From: CBDANW01 sp965197825
GTDB lineage: Bacteria; Acidobacteriota; Vicinamibacteria; Marinacidobacterales; DATDRI01
Assembly: GCA_965197825.1 (NCBI GenBank)
Contig: CBDANW010000003.1
Coordinates: forward strand, 2,666,001 to 2,730,000
DNA length: 64,000 nt
Direction of reading: 5' to 3'
How positions within the stretch are numbered: the first letter of the stretch is position 1; each line of letters begins with the position of its first letter. The notes under the pieces were generated by a model, which ran no database searches, had not been told where the DNA came from, and saw nothing but the letters and a program-made list of their open reading frames with translations. This document shows positions 17,793 to 26,484 of the stretch, piece by piece. The position numbers and the translations under genes were made by a program.

Positions 17793-17966
17793 TCACCCGA
17801 GCCCGAGGCGACCGCGAAACAACAGCGCCCACACAAGCAGCCACAGGGCCACTGCCCCGGCGCTGATGCCGAGAACCCACACCGGATCGTAGGCCAGCGC
17901 CAGCGGAATGGCGGCACTGGTCCACAGCCCGCCGCCCATGAACGGCTCGTGCAAGAGTTGCTTGTA
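17793..17966 (-). pseudogene. C-terminal fragment of a membrane protein
   Basis: On the minus strand, a frame ending at TGA 17795-17793 reads LHEPFMGGGLWTSAAIPLAL, AYDPVWVLGISAGAVALW, LLVWALLFRGRLGLG: one amphipathic stretch and one clear transmembrane helix. Upstream it runs straight into the 166-bp MITE, so the rest of the gene is gone. The family is not recognised. Confidence 0.4.
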
Positions 17967-17968
17967 GC

Positions 17969-18134
17969 GGTGCTTCCGCCATTAAGTGTTGGTGAGATGA
18001 CGCTAAGACCCTACAGTGCATTAATTTACAGCCAAATTAGCGTTCGTGACCTTCGCTGCGCGCTGAATGGAGCGTAAGCGCCTTTTTTGCAAAGGGATGC
18101 GTACACATCACCAACAGTAAACGGCGCAAGCACC
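17969..18134. mobile_element. 166-bp MITE, copy 1
   Basis: Non-coding element with inverted ends GGTGCTTCCGCCATTAAGTG and, reversed, GGTGCTTGCGCCGTTTACTG (both continue into TTGGTGA). It contains no gene. Full-length copies are also at 29990-30155 (reverse) and 53127-53291. Confidence 0.85.
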
Positions 18135-18236
18135 CGCATTACTCAGTGGTCTGGGAAAGCCCCGGGCCGCGGCTCCACCCCTACCCGGGGGCGTCCACTG
18201 GGACAACCCCGGAAGGGGACGAATACAATGCTTCCG

Positions 18237-18896
18237 CTACTTCGGTTGGGGAACGATCCGGATGTAGGGTAGCGGCGACTGCCAACCGGCAGGATACTTC
18301 TTCTTGGCCTCGTCGTCGGACACGGCTGGAACAATGATCACGTCGTTGCCCTGTTTCCAATTGACCGGTGTTGCCACCTTGTGGGTCGCTGTGAGTTGGC
18401 AGGAGTCTAGGAGGCGGAGGATCTCATCGAAGTTGCGGCCCGTGCTCATCGGGTAAGTCAAGGTCGCCTTGATCTTCTTATCGGGACCGATGATAAACAC
18501 GGACCGGGCCGTCGCGTTGTCCGCCGCCGTCCTTCCGGTGGAGGTGTCGCCCTCGTCCGCCGGCAGCATGTCGTAGAGCTTGACGACCTTCAGTTCTGGA
18601 TCCCCGATCAGCGGATAGTTGATCGCGTGTCCCTGGGATGCCTCGATTTCCTTCGACCACCTCTTGTGGTCGCTGACCCCATCGACGCTGATGCCGAGAA
18701 CCTTGCAGTTGCGCTTTTCGAACTCAGGCTTGAGCCCCGCCATATAGCCGAGTTCCGTCGTGCAGACCGGCGTGAAGTCCTTTGGATGCGAGAACAAGAT
18801 GGCCCAACCTTCGCCAATCCAATCATGAAAGTTGACCGTCCCTTCTGTCGTTTCTGCGTTAAAGTTCGGCGCTTCGTCATTGATTCTGAGCGTCAT
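18237..18896 (-). CDS. 1-Cys peroxiredoxin (Prx6 subfamily)
   Basis: 219-residue thiol peroxidase that reduces hydrogen peroxide and organic peroxides in the cytosol. The peroxidatic Cys lies in HPKDFTPVCTTELG (about residue 45). The extended C-terminal arm (NWKQGNDVIIVPAVSDDEA) and length are typical of the Prx6/1-Cys class, with no resolving Cys in a VCP motif. ATG 18896 is preceded by GGAGGG, a strong ribosome site; the frame continues open upstream but without support. It stands as a single gene between a MITE and a gene-free stretch. Confidence 0.93.
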   Translation of the reverse strand: MTLRINDEAPNFNAETTEGTVNFHDWIGEGWAILFSHPKDFTPVCTTELGYMAGLKPEFEKRNCKVLGISVDGVSDHKRWSKEIEASQGHAINYPLIGDPELKVVKLYDMLPADEGDTSTGRTAADNATARSVFIIGPDKKIKATLTYPMSTGRNFDEILRLLDSCQLTATHKVATPVNWKQGNDVIIVPAVSDDEAKKKYPAGWQSPLPYIRIVPQPK

Positions 18897-19256
18897 AATT
18901 CCCTCCAGAGCATGTGAACGACCCGTTAACCGGTTTGAATGTGAAAAATCTAAGGCGATGACCGTTGTTGAAATACTCGATTCAACTCGGCTCCCAAGAC
19001 AGCTTCCTCCTGAAGACTCGACAGACCTGGGTAGCCCGGAACTGCCAAGAGAGAGTTCGTCCCCAAGGTGCTTAGTCTCAGATCCCAAACGCTATGAAGT
19101 ACGGTTGCACGCTTAAATGCTACTCAGTTTCAACGGGTCGGACAAGTGCAATCGCGCGTCGGGTGCAGAAGGAGCACACTTTCTTAATTATTGGGATGTG
19201 TCCCGAGGTCCGTGGAAAAAGAACGGCGCCCTCCACTCCGTCATCAGAGTATCATA
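18897..19256. other. Upstream region of the peroxiredoxin gene; nothing further recognised
   Basis: 360 bp with no supported gene. GTTAACCGG at 18926-18934 is a short symmetric patch in the peroxiredoxin leader, too short to call an operator. Confidence 0.3.
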
Positions 19257-19585
19257 TCAGGCGGCAACCTCTGCGTGTTCGAGAACCTCGCTCAGACGTT
19301 GGTAGCCGTCGATGCGTCGTAGTTGAATCTGGCCAGAGGCGATAAGCCCAAACAGCAAAGCGACCGCAGACTCCTCGCTGGAGAACGACGCTTGGGTTTT
19401 CGTCCGGCGTCGAAACTCGCGGTTGAGATTCTCCAGAGCATTGGTCGTTCGAATCGATTTCCACATGGCACGAGGGAATTCGTAGAAGTCAGCAGCTGAT
19501 TACCGGCCTCCTCTAGGCTTCGGACGACGGCCGGCGCGAGAGGCGTCCACTTGGCGACGAGCTCGTCATAGGCTTTGCGAGCATC
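19257..19585 (-). pseudogene. Remnant of a third IS256-type transposase
   Basis: C-terminal third of a mutator transposase distinct from IS256-a and -b: ARKAYDELVAKWTPLAPAVV, then after a one-base deletion FYEFPRAMWKSIRTTNALEN and LNREFRRRTKTQASF, ending SEVLEHAEVAA. The N-terminal two thirds are missing; a family A end and a D mini-element begin at 19588. Confidence 0.8.
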
Positions 19586-19587
19586 GA

Positions 19588-19705
19588 TCCCGTCCTGTGC
19601 CAAAACTCGGCTGTGATCCGCAAAAAAGAAAACCGGCCAGAAGCAGCCGACTATGGTAGGTCTAACCCGCGCAATCAACGCCGGCTCGACTTCTTGCGGA
19701 GCACA
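19588..19705. repeat. Family A terminus (24 bp) fused to a 94-bp D mini-element
   Basis: CCGTCCTGTGCCAAAACTCGG runs directly into TGTGATCCGCAAAAAAGAA (19612), and the D element closes with CTTCTTGCGGAGCACA at 19705. The same A-to-D join at the same base (ACTCGG|CTGTGA) recurs at 41513-41590. Confidence 0.75.
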
Positions 19706-20050
19706 GGCCGTCTGGAGATGGTTTCAGTGTTCATGGGTTCTGACTCGGCGACCAAAATGGAAATCTCGGCCAATAGGGTATGGTAGCCAACCTAGGTCCG
19801 CACGTCGACCGTGCGGGCCTAGCCCAAGACCGGTGACGGGAGCAGCGCCAGCGCAAGCACCGCGACGAGGGCACTCAGGAGCATTCGTTGTGTGTGGCAT
19901 GGGGTACTCATTCCTGGCGAGACGCTACTGGCGACGGGCGAACCCCAGACTGAGCGAGAACCGGAGATTCGGCTCTAATCCACTGAGGCTTCCGGAGGAG
20001 CCAGTAGTGACCGACGCACTCAGAAACAATGCGCCCGTGGGGACCGCGGC
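19706..20050. other. Gene-free leader of the DASS transporter with a strong hairpin
   Basis: A 10-bp stem with a TCGAC loop, GGTCCGCACG/CGTGCGGGCC, lies at 19795-19819. On the minus strand a signal-peptide-like 21-codon frame (MLLSALVAVLALALLPSPVLG) near 19884-19819 ends at a stop, probably a decayed secreted-protein start. Nothing else was recognised. Confidence 0.35.
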
Positions 20051-21532
20051 GTGACGTCCAAGGCGCCAGATGCGTCGTATGGCCTGCGCCAGCGGACCGG
20101 CTGGGTGGTTGGACCCACGGCCCTGCTGCTCACGCTGCTGCTGCCACCCCCGCCGGGTCTCAGCGTCGAAGGGTGGCTGACGGCCGGCGCTGCCATGCTG
20201 ATGGCCGCCTTCTGGATCGCCGAGTCGATCCCGATTCCGGCGACGGCGTTGCTGCCGCTCGTGCTGTTTCCCGCGCTCGGACTCGGGAACATTACCGAGA
20301 CGGCAGCCCCGTTCGCCAACCCGATCATCTTCCTGTTCCTTGGCGGGTTCATCCTCGCGCTCGCGATGCAGCGGTGGAATCTCCACCGTCGCGTGGCCAT
20401 CGGACTGATCGGCATGCTCGGCACGAAGCCGTCGTCGATCATCGCGGGGTTCCTGCTGGGCTCGGCGCTCGTGAGCATGTGGGTCAGCAACACGGCGACA
20501 TCGCTGATGATGCTGCCGATCGCCTTGTCGGTCGTGCAGTTACTGCCGGACCCGGCCCACCAGACGCGAGAGGTGCGGGGGTTCAGCACGGCGCTGCTCC
20601 TGTCCATCGCCTATGGTGCGACGACGGGAGGAATGGGCACGCTGATCGGCACCCCGCCAAACGCGCTCCTGGTTGGGTACATCGCGAATGTCTACGACGT
20701 GACCATCGGCTTCGGTCAGTGGATGTTGCTCGGCGTCCCGGTAGTGCTCGTCGCCCTACCCGCGGTGTACCTCGTGCTGACCAGGATCATGTTCACCCTC
20801 GATGCTCGCGAACTTCCGGGGATGGCCGACTTGATCACGGCTGAAAAGGCCGCGCAAGGTCGAATGGCCCGCGGAGAGCTCGCCGTGGCTGTGGTGTTCG
20901 TGCTGACGGCGGGCTGCTGGGTGTTCCGGCCGCTCATCGCCGGCGCCGTGCCACTGGTCACCGACACGACCATCGCGATGGCCGGCGCGCTCCTGCTCTT
21001 CATGGTCCCGGTGGACCTTCGAAGCGGCGACTTCGTGATGAACTGGGAGACCACCAAAGAGCTGCCCTGGGGCGTGCTCCTGCTCTTCGGCGGGGGACTC
21101 AGCTTGGCAGGCAACATCGAGCGGCATGGCCTGGCGACCTATCTCGGCAACCTCGCGATGGGTCTCGGAGACGTGCCGTTGATATTCATGCTCTGCGCGA
21201 TCTGCTTCGGGGTGCTGCTGCTGACCGAGTTGACGAGCAACACCGCCACCGCCGCCACGTTCCTGCCGATCGGCGGGGCGCTGGCGGTGAGCCTTGGTCA
21301 CAACCCTCTGCTGCTCACGATTCCGATCGCGCTCGCGGCGAACAGCTCGTACATGCTTCCGGTTGGCACGCCCCCGAACGCGATCATCTACGGCAGCGGC
21401 CTCATCACGCTGCCGCAGATGGCGAGGGCCGGGTTCCTGTTGAACATCTTGCTGGTTCCCATCGTGGTCGCGTTGCTGCTGCTTCTCGGGCCGATGATTT
21501 TCGGCATCGAGTTGGGCTTCGTACCTGACTGA
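20051..21532 (+). CDS. DASS/SLC13-family dicarboxylate:sodium symporter
   Basis: 493-residue inner-membrane secondary transporter with about 11-12 transmembrane segments. Both signature Ser-Asn-Thr motifs are present: SNTATSLMMLP (about residue 148) and SNTATAATFLP (about 398), each followed by the matching PPNA loops (IGTPPNALL, VGTPPNAII), which bind substrate carboxylate and Na+ in VcINDY relatives. Likely substrates are C4-dicarboxylates such as succinate or malate. The start is GTG 20051; an in-frame stop lies about 40 bases upstream and no better start exists. Intact. Confidence 0.93.
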   Translation: MTSKAPDASYGLRQRTGWVVGPTALLLTLLLPPPPGLSVEGWLTAGAAMLMAAFWIAESIPIPATALLPLVLFPALGLGNITETAAPFANPIIFLFLGGFILALAMQRWNLHRRVAIGLIGMLGTKPSSIIAGFLLGSALVSMWVSNTATSLMMLPIALSVVQLLPDPAHQTREVRGFSTALLLSIAYGATTGGMGTLIGTPPNALLVGYIANVYDVTIGFGQWMLLGVPVVLVALPAVYLVLTRIMFTLDARELPGMADLITAEKAAQGRMARGELAVAVVFVLTAGCWVFRPLIAGAVPLVTDTTIAMAGALLLFMVPVDLRSGDFVMNWETTKELPWGVLLLFGGGLSLAGNIERHGLATYLGNLAMGLGDVPLIFMLCAICFGVLLLTELTSNTATAATFLPIGGALAVSLGHNPLLLTIPIALAANSSYMLPVGTPPNAIIYGSGLITLPQMARAGFLLNILLVPIVVALLLLLGPMIFGIELGFVPD

Positions 21533-21653
21533 GTGAGGTAGACATCGGTGGGAGACATCGACGATTCCTTCTAAAACCCTCTCAGGGTGTCTTGGGCTGT
21601 TCTAGGACCGTTCCAGGACGTTTCCTGGAGCGCGACCGGTGGGGAGAAGACCC

Positions 21654-22949
21654 CGTCCTGTGCCAAAACTCAGCCCTTTTGAAATAGGCCATAAATCAGC
21701 AGCTTAGTGTCTGTGTTTGCGACCGGGCCGTGGGCCGTGGGCTTTACAATCGTCTGGCCCGAGGGTGTTATCTTCAGCTCCATGATGACCTACCACGTGC
21801 AATTCCTACTGCTCGTTCTGGCTGGCTGGGTCAACCGCCAGCAGCAGGATGTGATCGACTACCTGCGAGAGGAGAACCGTGTGCTCCGAGCCGGGCTTCG
21901 GGGCAAGCGTCTCGGGCTCTCGGACGACGACCGGCGCAGGCTCGCCGTCAAGGCCCAAGCTTTAGGCCGCGAGGCGCTGGCCCAGATTGCGTCGGTTGCC
22001 ACACCCGCTACGCTCCTGCGCTGGTACCGCTGCCTCATCAGCCCAGGCCGACCTCCGACGGCGAAGGACATCCGTGAGCTCATTGTGCGCGTGGCGCAGG
22101 AGAACCCGACGTGGGGATATACGCGCCTGCGGGGTGCACTCAAGAACCTCGGACATGAACTCGGACGCAACACCATCAAGAGGCTCCTCGCCGAGCACGG
22201 TATCGCGCCGGCTCCGGAGCGGGGCAAGAGCATGTCGTGGAGCACTTTCCTCAAGGCTCATTGGGGCGCTATCGCTGCGACAGACCTGTTCACCGTCGAG
22301 GTTGTGAACCCGTTCGGCCTCGTCCGCTACCATGTCCTGTTTGTCATCGATATCGCCACTCGCTGCGTGTGCATCGGTGGGATGACCTCGGACCCAAACG
22401 GGGAGTGGATGAAGCAGGCGGCAAGAAACCTCACGGACATGTGGGATGGTTTCCTCCTTGGCAAGCGGTACCTCATCCACGACCGGGACCCGCTATTCAC
22501 CGAGGCGGTACGTGGGCTCTTGAGAGATTCAGGCGTGAAGCCCCTCCGCCTTCCAGCGAACAGTCCGAATCTGAACGCATACGCGGAAAGATTCGTTCTC
22601 TCCATACGTCGAGAGTGTCTCGACCGCTTGGTACCTCTCAGTGAGCGACACCTGCGCACAGCGGTAACCGAATACGTAGTGCACTATCACACAGAACGGA
22701 ACCACCAAAGTCTCGGCAACGAGCTCCTCACACCTCTGCTGGCAAGCGCGAATAGCGCTGGCCCCATCGTGTCGCGAGAGCGACTTGGGGGCATTCTCAA
22801 CTACTACTGCCGTGCCGCGTAGATGGTCGCTGGCGACGGTAGCCCCTCGGTGGGCCCGCTCGGCGTAGCGTGAAAACAGCTTCAGGAACACGCTTGGATA
22901 TTCGCTCTCGACTAGGTGGTCATCTGCATGGTGACGACCCGTCCAAAGG
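21654..22949 (+). mobile_element. IS family A copy 2, right end lost to IS256-b
   Basis: The left end CGTCCTGTGCCAAAACTCAG begins at 21654. The element runs through the transposase to GTGACGACCCGTCCAAAGG, where IS256-b copy 1 begins. About 120 bp of the right end is missing. Confidence 0.85.
21782..22822 (+). CDS. Family A rve transposase
   Basis: 346 residues from ATG 21782, with all three catalytic acidic residues (IAATDLFTVE, YLIHDRDPLF, NAYAERFVLSIRRE) and the intact ending LGGILNYYCRAA. Compared with other copies it lacks ten residues in frame (normally AAKYDGSKNR, here RCLISPGRPP) just before the second helix-turn-helix. It is the only family A copy with an unbroken frame to its normal stop. 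Confidence 0.88.
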   Translation: MMTYHVQFLLLVLAGWVNRQQQDVIDYLREENRVLRAGLRGKRLGLSDDDRRRLAVKAQALGREALAQIASVATPATLLRWYRCLISPGRPPTAKDIRELIVRVAQENPTWGYTRLRGALKNLGHELGRNTIKRLLAEHGIAPAPERGKSMSWSTFLKAHWGAIAATDLFTVEVVNPFGLVRYHVLFVIDIATRCVCIGGMTSDPNGEWMKQAARNLTDMWDGFLLGKRYLIHDRDPLFTEAVRGLLRDSGVKPLRLPANSPNLNAYAERFVLSIRRECLDRLVPLSERHLRTAVTEYVVHYHTERNHQSLGNELLTPLLASANSAGPIVSRERLGGILNYYCRAA

Positions 22950-24321
22950 GAGCTACCCTCAGAAGGTGTGGAAATAAAGTAAAGGCGGAGTAACCTTCCG
23001 CGTCACGAAACACGGCGTGAAGGGGCCAACGGAAGGAGACACCGCCATGAAGGAAAAGACCACAGGACGACGGAGCTCGTCAAGGGTGGCTTGGGAGTCG
23101 CTGGAGAAGTGGGCGAGGCTTGAGATCCAGGATTGGGTGCAGGAGCTGATGGTAGCCGAAGTCACGGAGCTTCTCGGGCGTGAGAAATCGGAGAGACGGA
23201 AGCCCGTGGACACAACGGCGGGCTACCGAAATGGATACGGTAAGCCTCGGAAGCTGACGATGAGCGTGGGCACAGTGACGGTTCGCCGGCCGAGAGTACG
23301 GGACGTGGAGGAGAGGTTCGAAAGTCGAGTGCTTCCGCTGTTCAAGCGTCGGAGCGAAACGGTGAGCGAGTTGATTCCGGAGCTGTACCTGCATGGACTA
23401 GCTCACGGAGATTTCGATCTGTCGCTCCGCGGGCTTCTAGGGGAGGACGCTCCACTTTCTCCCAGCACGGTGTCGCGGCTGAAACAGAAATGGCAGGGAG
23501 AGTACGAGCAGTGGCTAGCTCGCCCACTGGAAGAACTCGAGCTCGTGTACCTGTGGGTAGATGGCGTGTACGTGAAGGCCGGCCTTGAGAAGGACAAGGC
23601 GGCGGTGCTAGTTGCGGTTGGTGGCCTGTCCGACGGGACGAAAATCGTCCTGACGCTGGAGGCCGGGCATCGAGAATCCGAAGCGTCATGGTCGTCGCTG
23701 CTACGGAGACTGAAGAAGCGCGGTCTGAGATGTCCCCGTTTGGTGATCGGTGACGGTCATCTCGGCATCTGGGCCGCGACCCGAAACGTATTTCCAGAAG
23801 CTGAGGAACAGCGGTGCTGGAACCACCGAATCCTCAACGTACTGGACCGGATTCCGAAAAGGGACCAGGCGCAGGCCAAGCCGCTGTTGACGGCGATCCC
23901 CTACGCCACCAGCCTGCAGGAGTGCGAGACGAAGAAGGCCAAGTTCCAGGATTGGTGCTTGCGCAAGGGTCTTCCGGGGGCCGCGCACGTGCTCGACGAG
24001 GACTGGGAGCGGATGGTCAGCTTTTATTCCTTTCCCAAGCCTCACTGGCAACACCTTCGCACGAGCAACGTCGTGGAGTCACCGTTCGCTGCACTGAGAT
24101 TGAGAACGGATGCGGCCAAAAGGTTCAAGAAAGTCGAGTCCGCCACTGCGACAATCTTCAAACTGCTTCTGGTTGCGGAGAAGAATTTTCGCCGGCTCAA
24201 CGCACCGGAGCTGATGCGAGAGGTTCACCTGGGCGTTCGATTTGAAGATGGAGACAGGGTAACGGAGTCGTCGAAGGTTGCTGCTGCCTGAACTTTTTTA
24301 CACACCTATTGACAAGAGCTC
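22950..24321 (+). mobile_element. IS256-b copy 1
   Basis: 1372 bp, ends GAGCTACCCTCAGAAGGTGT and, reversed, GAGCTCTTGTCAATAGGTGT. Only one difference from the copy at 51184-52555 was noticed. The flanking octamers (TCCAAAGG left, GTGAATAG right) do not match, so there is no target duplication. Both flanks are broken family A copies. Confidence 0.9.
23047..24291 (+). CDS. IS256-family transposase (second type)
   Basis: 414 residues from ATG 23047 with GGAAGGAG upstream. DDE residues: Asp in YLWVDGVYVK, Asp in LVIGDGHLGIW and Glu in RTSNVVESPFAALRLRT; the RCWNHRILNVLD motif is conserved. Clearly different from IS256-a in sequence. Full length. Confidence 0.93.
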   Translation: MKEKTTGRRSSSRVAWESLEKWARLEIQDWVQELMVAEVTELLGREKSERRKPVDTTAGYRNGYGKPRKLTMSVGTVTVRRPRVRDVEERFESRVLPLFKRRSETVSELIPELYLHGLAHGDFDLSLRGLLGEDAPLSPSTVSRLKQKWQGEYEQWLARPLEELELVYLWVDGVYVKAGLEKDKAAVLVAVGGLSDGTKIVLTLEAGHRESEASWSSLLRRLKKRGLRCPRLVIGDGHLGIWAATRNVFPEAEEQRCWNHRILNVLDRIPKRDQAQAKPLLTAIPYATSLQECETKKAKFQDWCLRKGLPGAAHVLDEDWERMVSFYSFPKPHWQHLRTSNVVESPFAALRLRTDAAKRFKKVESATATIFKLLLVAEKNFRRLNAPELMREVHLGVRFEDGDRVTESSKVAAA

Positions 24322-24991
24322 GTGAATAGTGGGTCCCGGTCGTGGATGAGGTATCGCTTGCCAAGGAGGAAACCATCCCACATGTCAGTGAGGTTTCTTG
24401 CCACCTGTTTCATCCACTCCCCGTTGGGGTCCGACGTTATCCCACCGATGCACACGCAGCGAGTGGCGATATCGATGACAAACAGGACATGGTAGCGGAC
24501 GAGCCCGAACGGGTTCACAACCTCGACGGTGAACAGGTCTGTCGCAGCGATGGCGCCCCAATGAGCCTTGATGAAGGTGCTCCACGACATGCTCTTGCCC
24601 CGCTCCGGGGCAGGCGCGATACCGTGGTCGGCGAGGAGCCTCTTGATGGTGTTGCGTCCGAGTTCATGTCCGAGGTTCTTGAGTGCGCCTCGCAGGCGCG
24701 TATATCCCCACGTCGGGTTCTCCTGCGCCACGCGCACAATGAGCTCACGGATGTCCTTCGCCGTCGGAGATCGGCCTGGGCTCCGGTTCTTGCTGCCATC
24801 GTACTTGGCTGCGATGAGGCAGCGGTACCAACGCAGAAGCGTAGCGGGTGTGGCAACGGACGCAATCTGGGCCAGCGCCTCGCGGCCCAAAGCCTGGGCC
24901 TTGACGGCGAGCCTACGACGGTCGTCGTCCGAGAGACTGAGACGCTTGCCCCGAAGCCCGGCTCGGAGCACACGGTTCTCCTCTTGCTGGT
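24322..24991 (-). pseudogene. Family A transposase fragment (copy 3), both ends lost
   Basis: Covers QQEENRVLRAGLRGKRL to LIHDRDPLF. The 3' part stops at IS256-b (24321) exactly in CTATTCAC. The 5' part stops at 24991, where a family A left end begins in the opposite orientation to the fragment. The catalytic Glu is missing. Confidence 0.85.
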
Positions 24992-25090
24992 CGTCCTGTG
25001 CCAAAACTCGGCCCTTTTGAAATAGACCATAAATCAGAAGCTTAGTGTCTATGGTGCGCTCTCGTGAACGGCTTGGCGGGTTGCTACGTT
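24992..25090. repeat. Solo family A left end followed by a scrap of family B
   Basis: Bases 24992-25046 are CGTCCTGTGCCAAAACTCGG through AGAAGCTTAGTGTCTAT. Bases 25047-25090 (CGTGAACGGCTTGGCGGGTT) match the end of the family B transposase. Confidence 0.7.
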
Positions 25091-25143
25091 GCGCGCACGA
25101 ACAGATTCATGCTCGGTAGCGAGTGCGGCGAGCGGGCGATGAT

Positions 25144-26007
25144 TCACACGCGAGAGTACTGACGGGTCAGCGCCAGCAAGCTCTCTCTCGCGTGGTCGTG
25201 CGGCAGTCGAATACGATCCCCGTGGCCGGCAAGCACCCACTCGAAGCGGTAGTTGGCAAGCCGCGCCAGAGACTCGACCTGTTTCTTCCAAGAGTACCAG
25301 CAGCAGCTCTTCGAAGCGGTCAGCTCCTGTCTCTTGCGGCTCCAATAGAGCGAGTCCCCGGTGAAGAGGAACTTCTCCTCGAGAAGATAGACAACGCTTC
25401 CACGCGTGTGACCGGGAACAGGAATCGCCAGAAGACCGGGGCGAATCTCTCGCGGCTCGTCTCCTTCGAGCACATCGGTGGTGAAATGAGCGGCGCAGCG
25501 ATCGCCCTCGTGAATCCACACTCGAGCGCCGAAATGCTCCTGATACCGATCCGCATCCGCGACGTCATCCTGGTGGGATAGCAAGATGTCGGAAAGACCT
25601 CCTCTTTTCTCGATCTCGCGAACCAGAAGCTTGGCCCAGCGAGGCGAATCGACCAGAAGGTTACCTGCGTGTCGTTGAACGAAGAAGCTGTTGGCACCAT
25701 ACGAGTCCCTGGAGTTGAAGCCCGCGTAGAAGACACCGTCTTCTAGGAGCTGCGGAAAGAGCCCCTCGGGAAAGGGTCCCGAGTCCTTCCGACCGATGGC
25801 CGCGACGGGGCACGCGACCAGAGCGCGGAACGCATCTACAGCGCCAGGTACGGGTTGTTGCGAGACGATGGCATGCCCATGGCCTTCTGCAAAGACGCGG
25901 GGTGCAATATGTCGACAGGCGTCACAATCGATGCAGGAATCATCGACGAACCAAGGCCCGGGGGCGTTCGCTTCGAGTCTCCGGTTGGGATCGGCCACGA
26001 CATCCAT
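25144..26007 (-). CDS. Ferredoxin-like domain fused to metallo-beta-lactamase-fold hydrolase
   Basis: 287 residues from ATG 26007. Residues about 20-70 form a single-cluster ferredoxin-like domain (SCIDCDACRHIAPRVF, later VACPVAAIG). Residues about 95-285 are a metallo-beta-lactamase fold with metal-site pieces LLSHQDDVADADRYQ (a HxDD form of the usual HxHxDH), PVPGHTRGSVV and VLAGHGD. Proteins with this pairing occur in cyanobacteria and plastids; the substrate is not established. The 5' side is cut by a family A end (26028): the same frame runs upstream into it as MVYFKRAEFWHRTG, so the native promoter and ribosome site may be lost. Confidence 0.8.
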   Translation of the reverse strand: MDVVADPNRRLEANAPGPWFVDDSCIDCDACRHIAPRVFAEGHGHAIVSQQPVPGAVDAFRALVACPVAAIGRKDSGPFPEGLFPQLLEDGVFYAGFNSRDSYGANSFFVQRHAGNLLVDSPRWAKLLVREIEKRGGLSDILLSHQDDVADADRYQEHFGARVWIHEGDRCAAHFTTDVLEGDEPREIRPGLLAIPVPGHTRGSVVYLLEEKFLFTGDSLYWSRKRQELTASKSCCWYSWKKQVESLARLANYRFEWVLAGHGDRIRLPHDHARESLLALTRQYSRV

Positions 26008-26027
26008 TGTAGCCACGATCCGGCTTC

Positions 26028-26270
26028 CCGTCCTGTGCCAAAACTCGGCCCTTTTGAAATAGACCACAAATCAGCAGCTTAGACGCCCTTGGAATCCGCG
26101 CAGAATCGAGGGTATTTCGCGCCGCAGGGCTGGCTTCTGACCCCTGGGCTGCAGGTGGCGAGCGACAGGCCCACCGGGCGTGCGCACGGCTGGCTCAAAT
26201 CGGCTGCGGGGCGAGCTGCGGGCAGCGGACTTCGCACCCGGAAGTCCCTCATTAGACTGGACTTTATCGA
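26028..26270 (+). repeat. About 230-bp block: family A left end plus GTGCGCAC repeat
   Basis: A family A left end (26028-26083) is followed by about 185 bp (GCCCTTGGAATCCGCGCAGA through GCACCCGGAAG). The same join and order recur at 55116-55335 with about a dozen differences. The second part alone is recognisable at 2567-2650 (reverse), 40335-40390 and 49332-49420. Confidence 0.75.
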
Positions 26271-26292
26271 GCAGAAGAGCGAACGTTCGGTG

Positions 26293-26484
26293 ATGCTGCA
26301 GGATACAGGGGTTGGCCGGAACGGCATCGCCAACGCCCTCTCCTGGCTCGACCGAATCAAGGCAGGCAAAACCTATGAGGAGATTGCCTTGGAAGACGCC
26401 ATCCCAACGGCCCGCGTGCGCAAGGCAATCCGCTATGCCCGTCCGCATCGCGTCGCGCGCTGCAGGTCCATTCTCAGATCGTGA
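26293..26484 (+). CDS. Small hypothetical protein, possibly a recombinase-tail fragment
   Basis: 63 residues from ATG 26293: MLQDTGVGRNGIANALSWLD, then AGKTYEEIALEDAIPTARVR and KAIRYARPHRVAR. The central part looks like a helix-turn-helix (EIALEDAIPTARVRKAIRYA), as at the ends of some site-specific recombinases, but the match is loose. The frame is open upstream into repeat sequence, so the N-terminus may be lost. It overlaps the terminase stop by 11 bases, tail to tail. Confidence 0.35.
   Translation: MLQDTGVGRNGIANALSWLDRIKAGKTYEEIALEDAIPTARVRKAIRYARPHRVARCRSILRS

Noticed and set aside
18161..18191. CCCCGGG/CCCGGGG inverted repeat downstream of the peroxiredoxin as terminator
   Set aside because: Seven-base stem with a 17-base loop and no T run; the GC-rich background makes it likely by chance.
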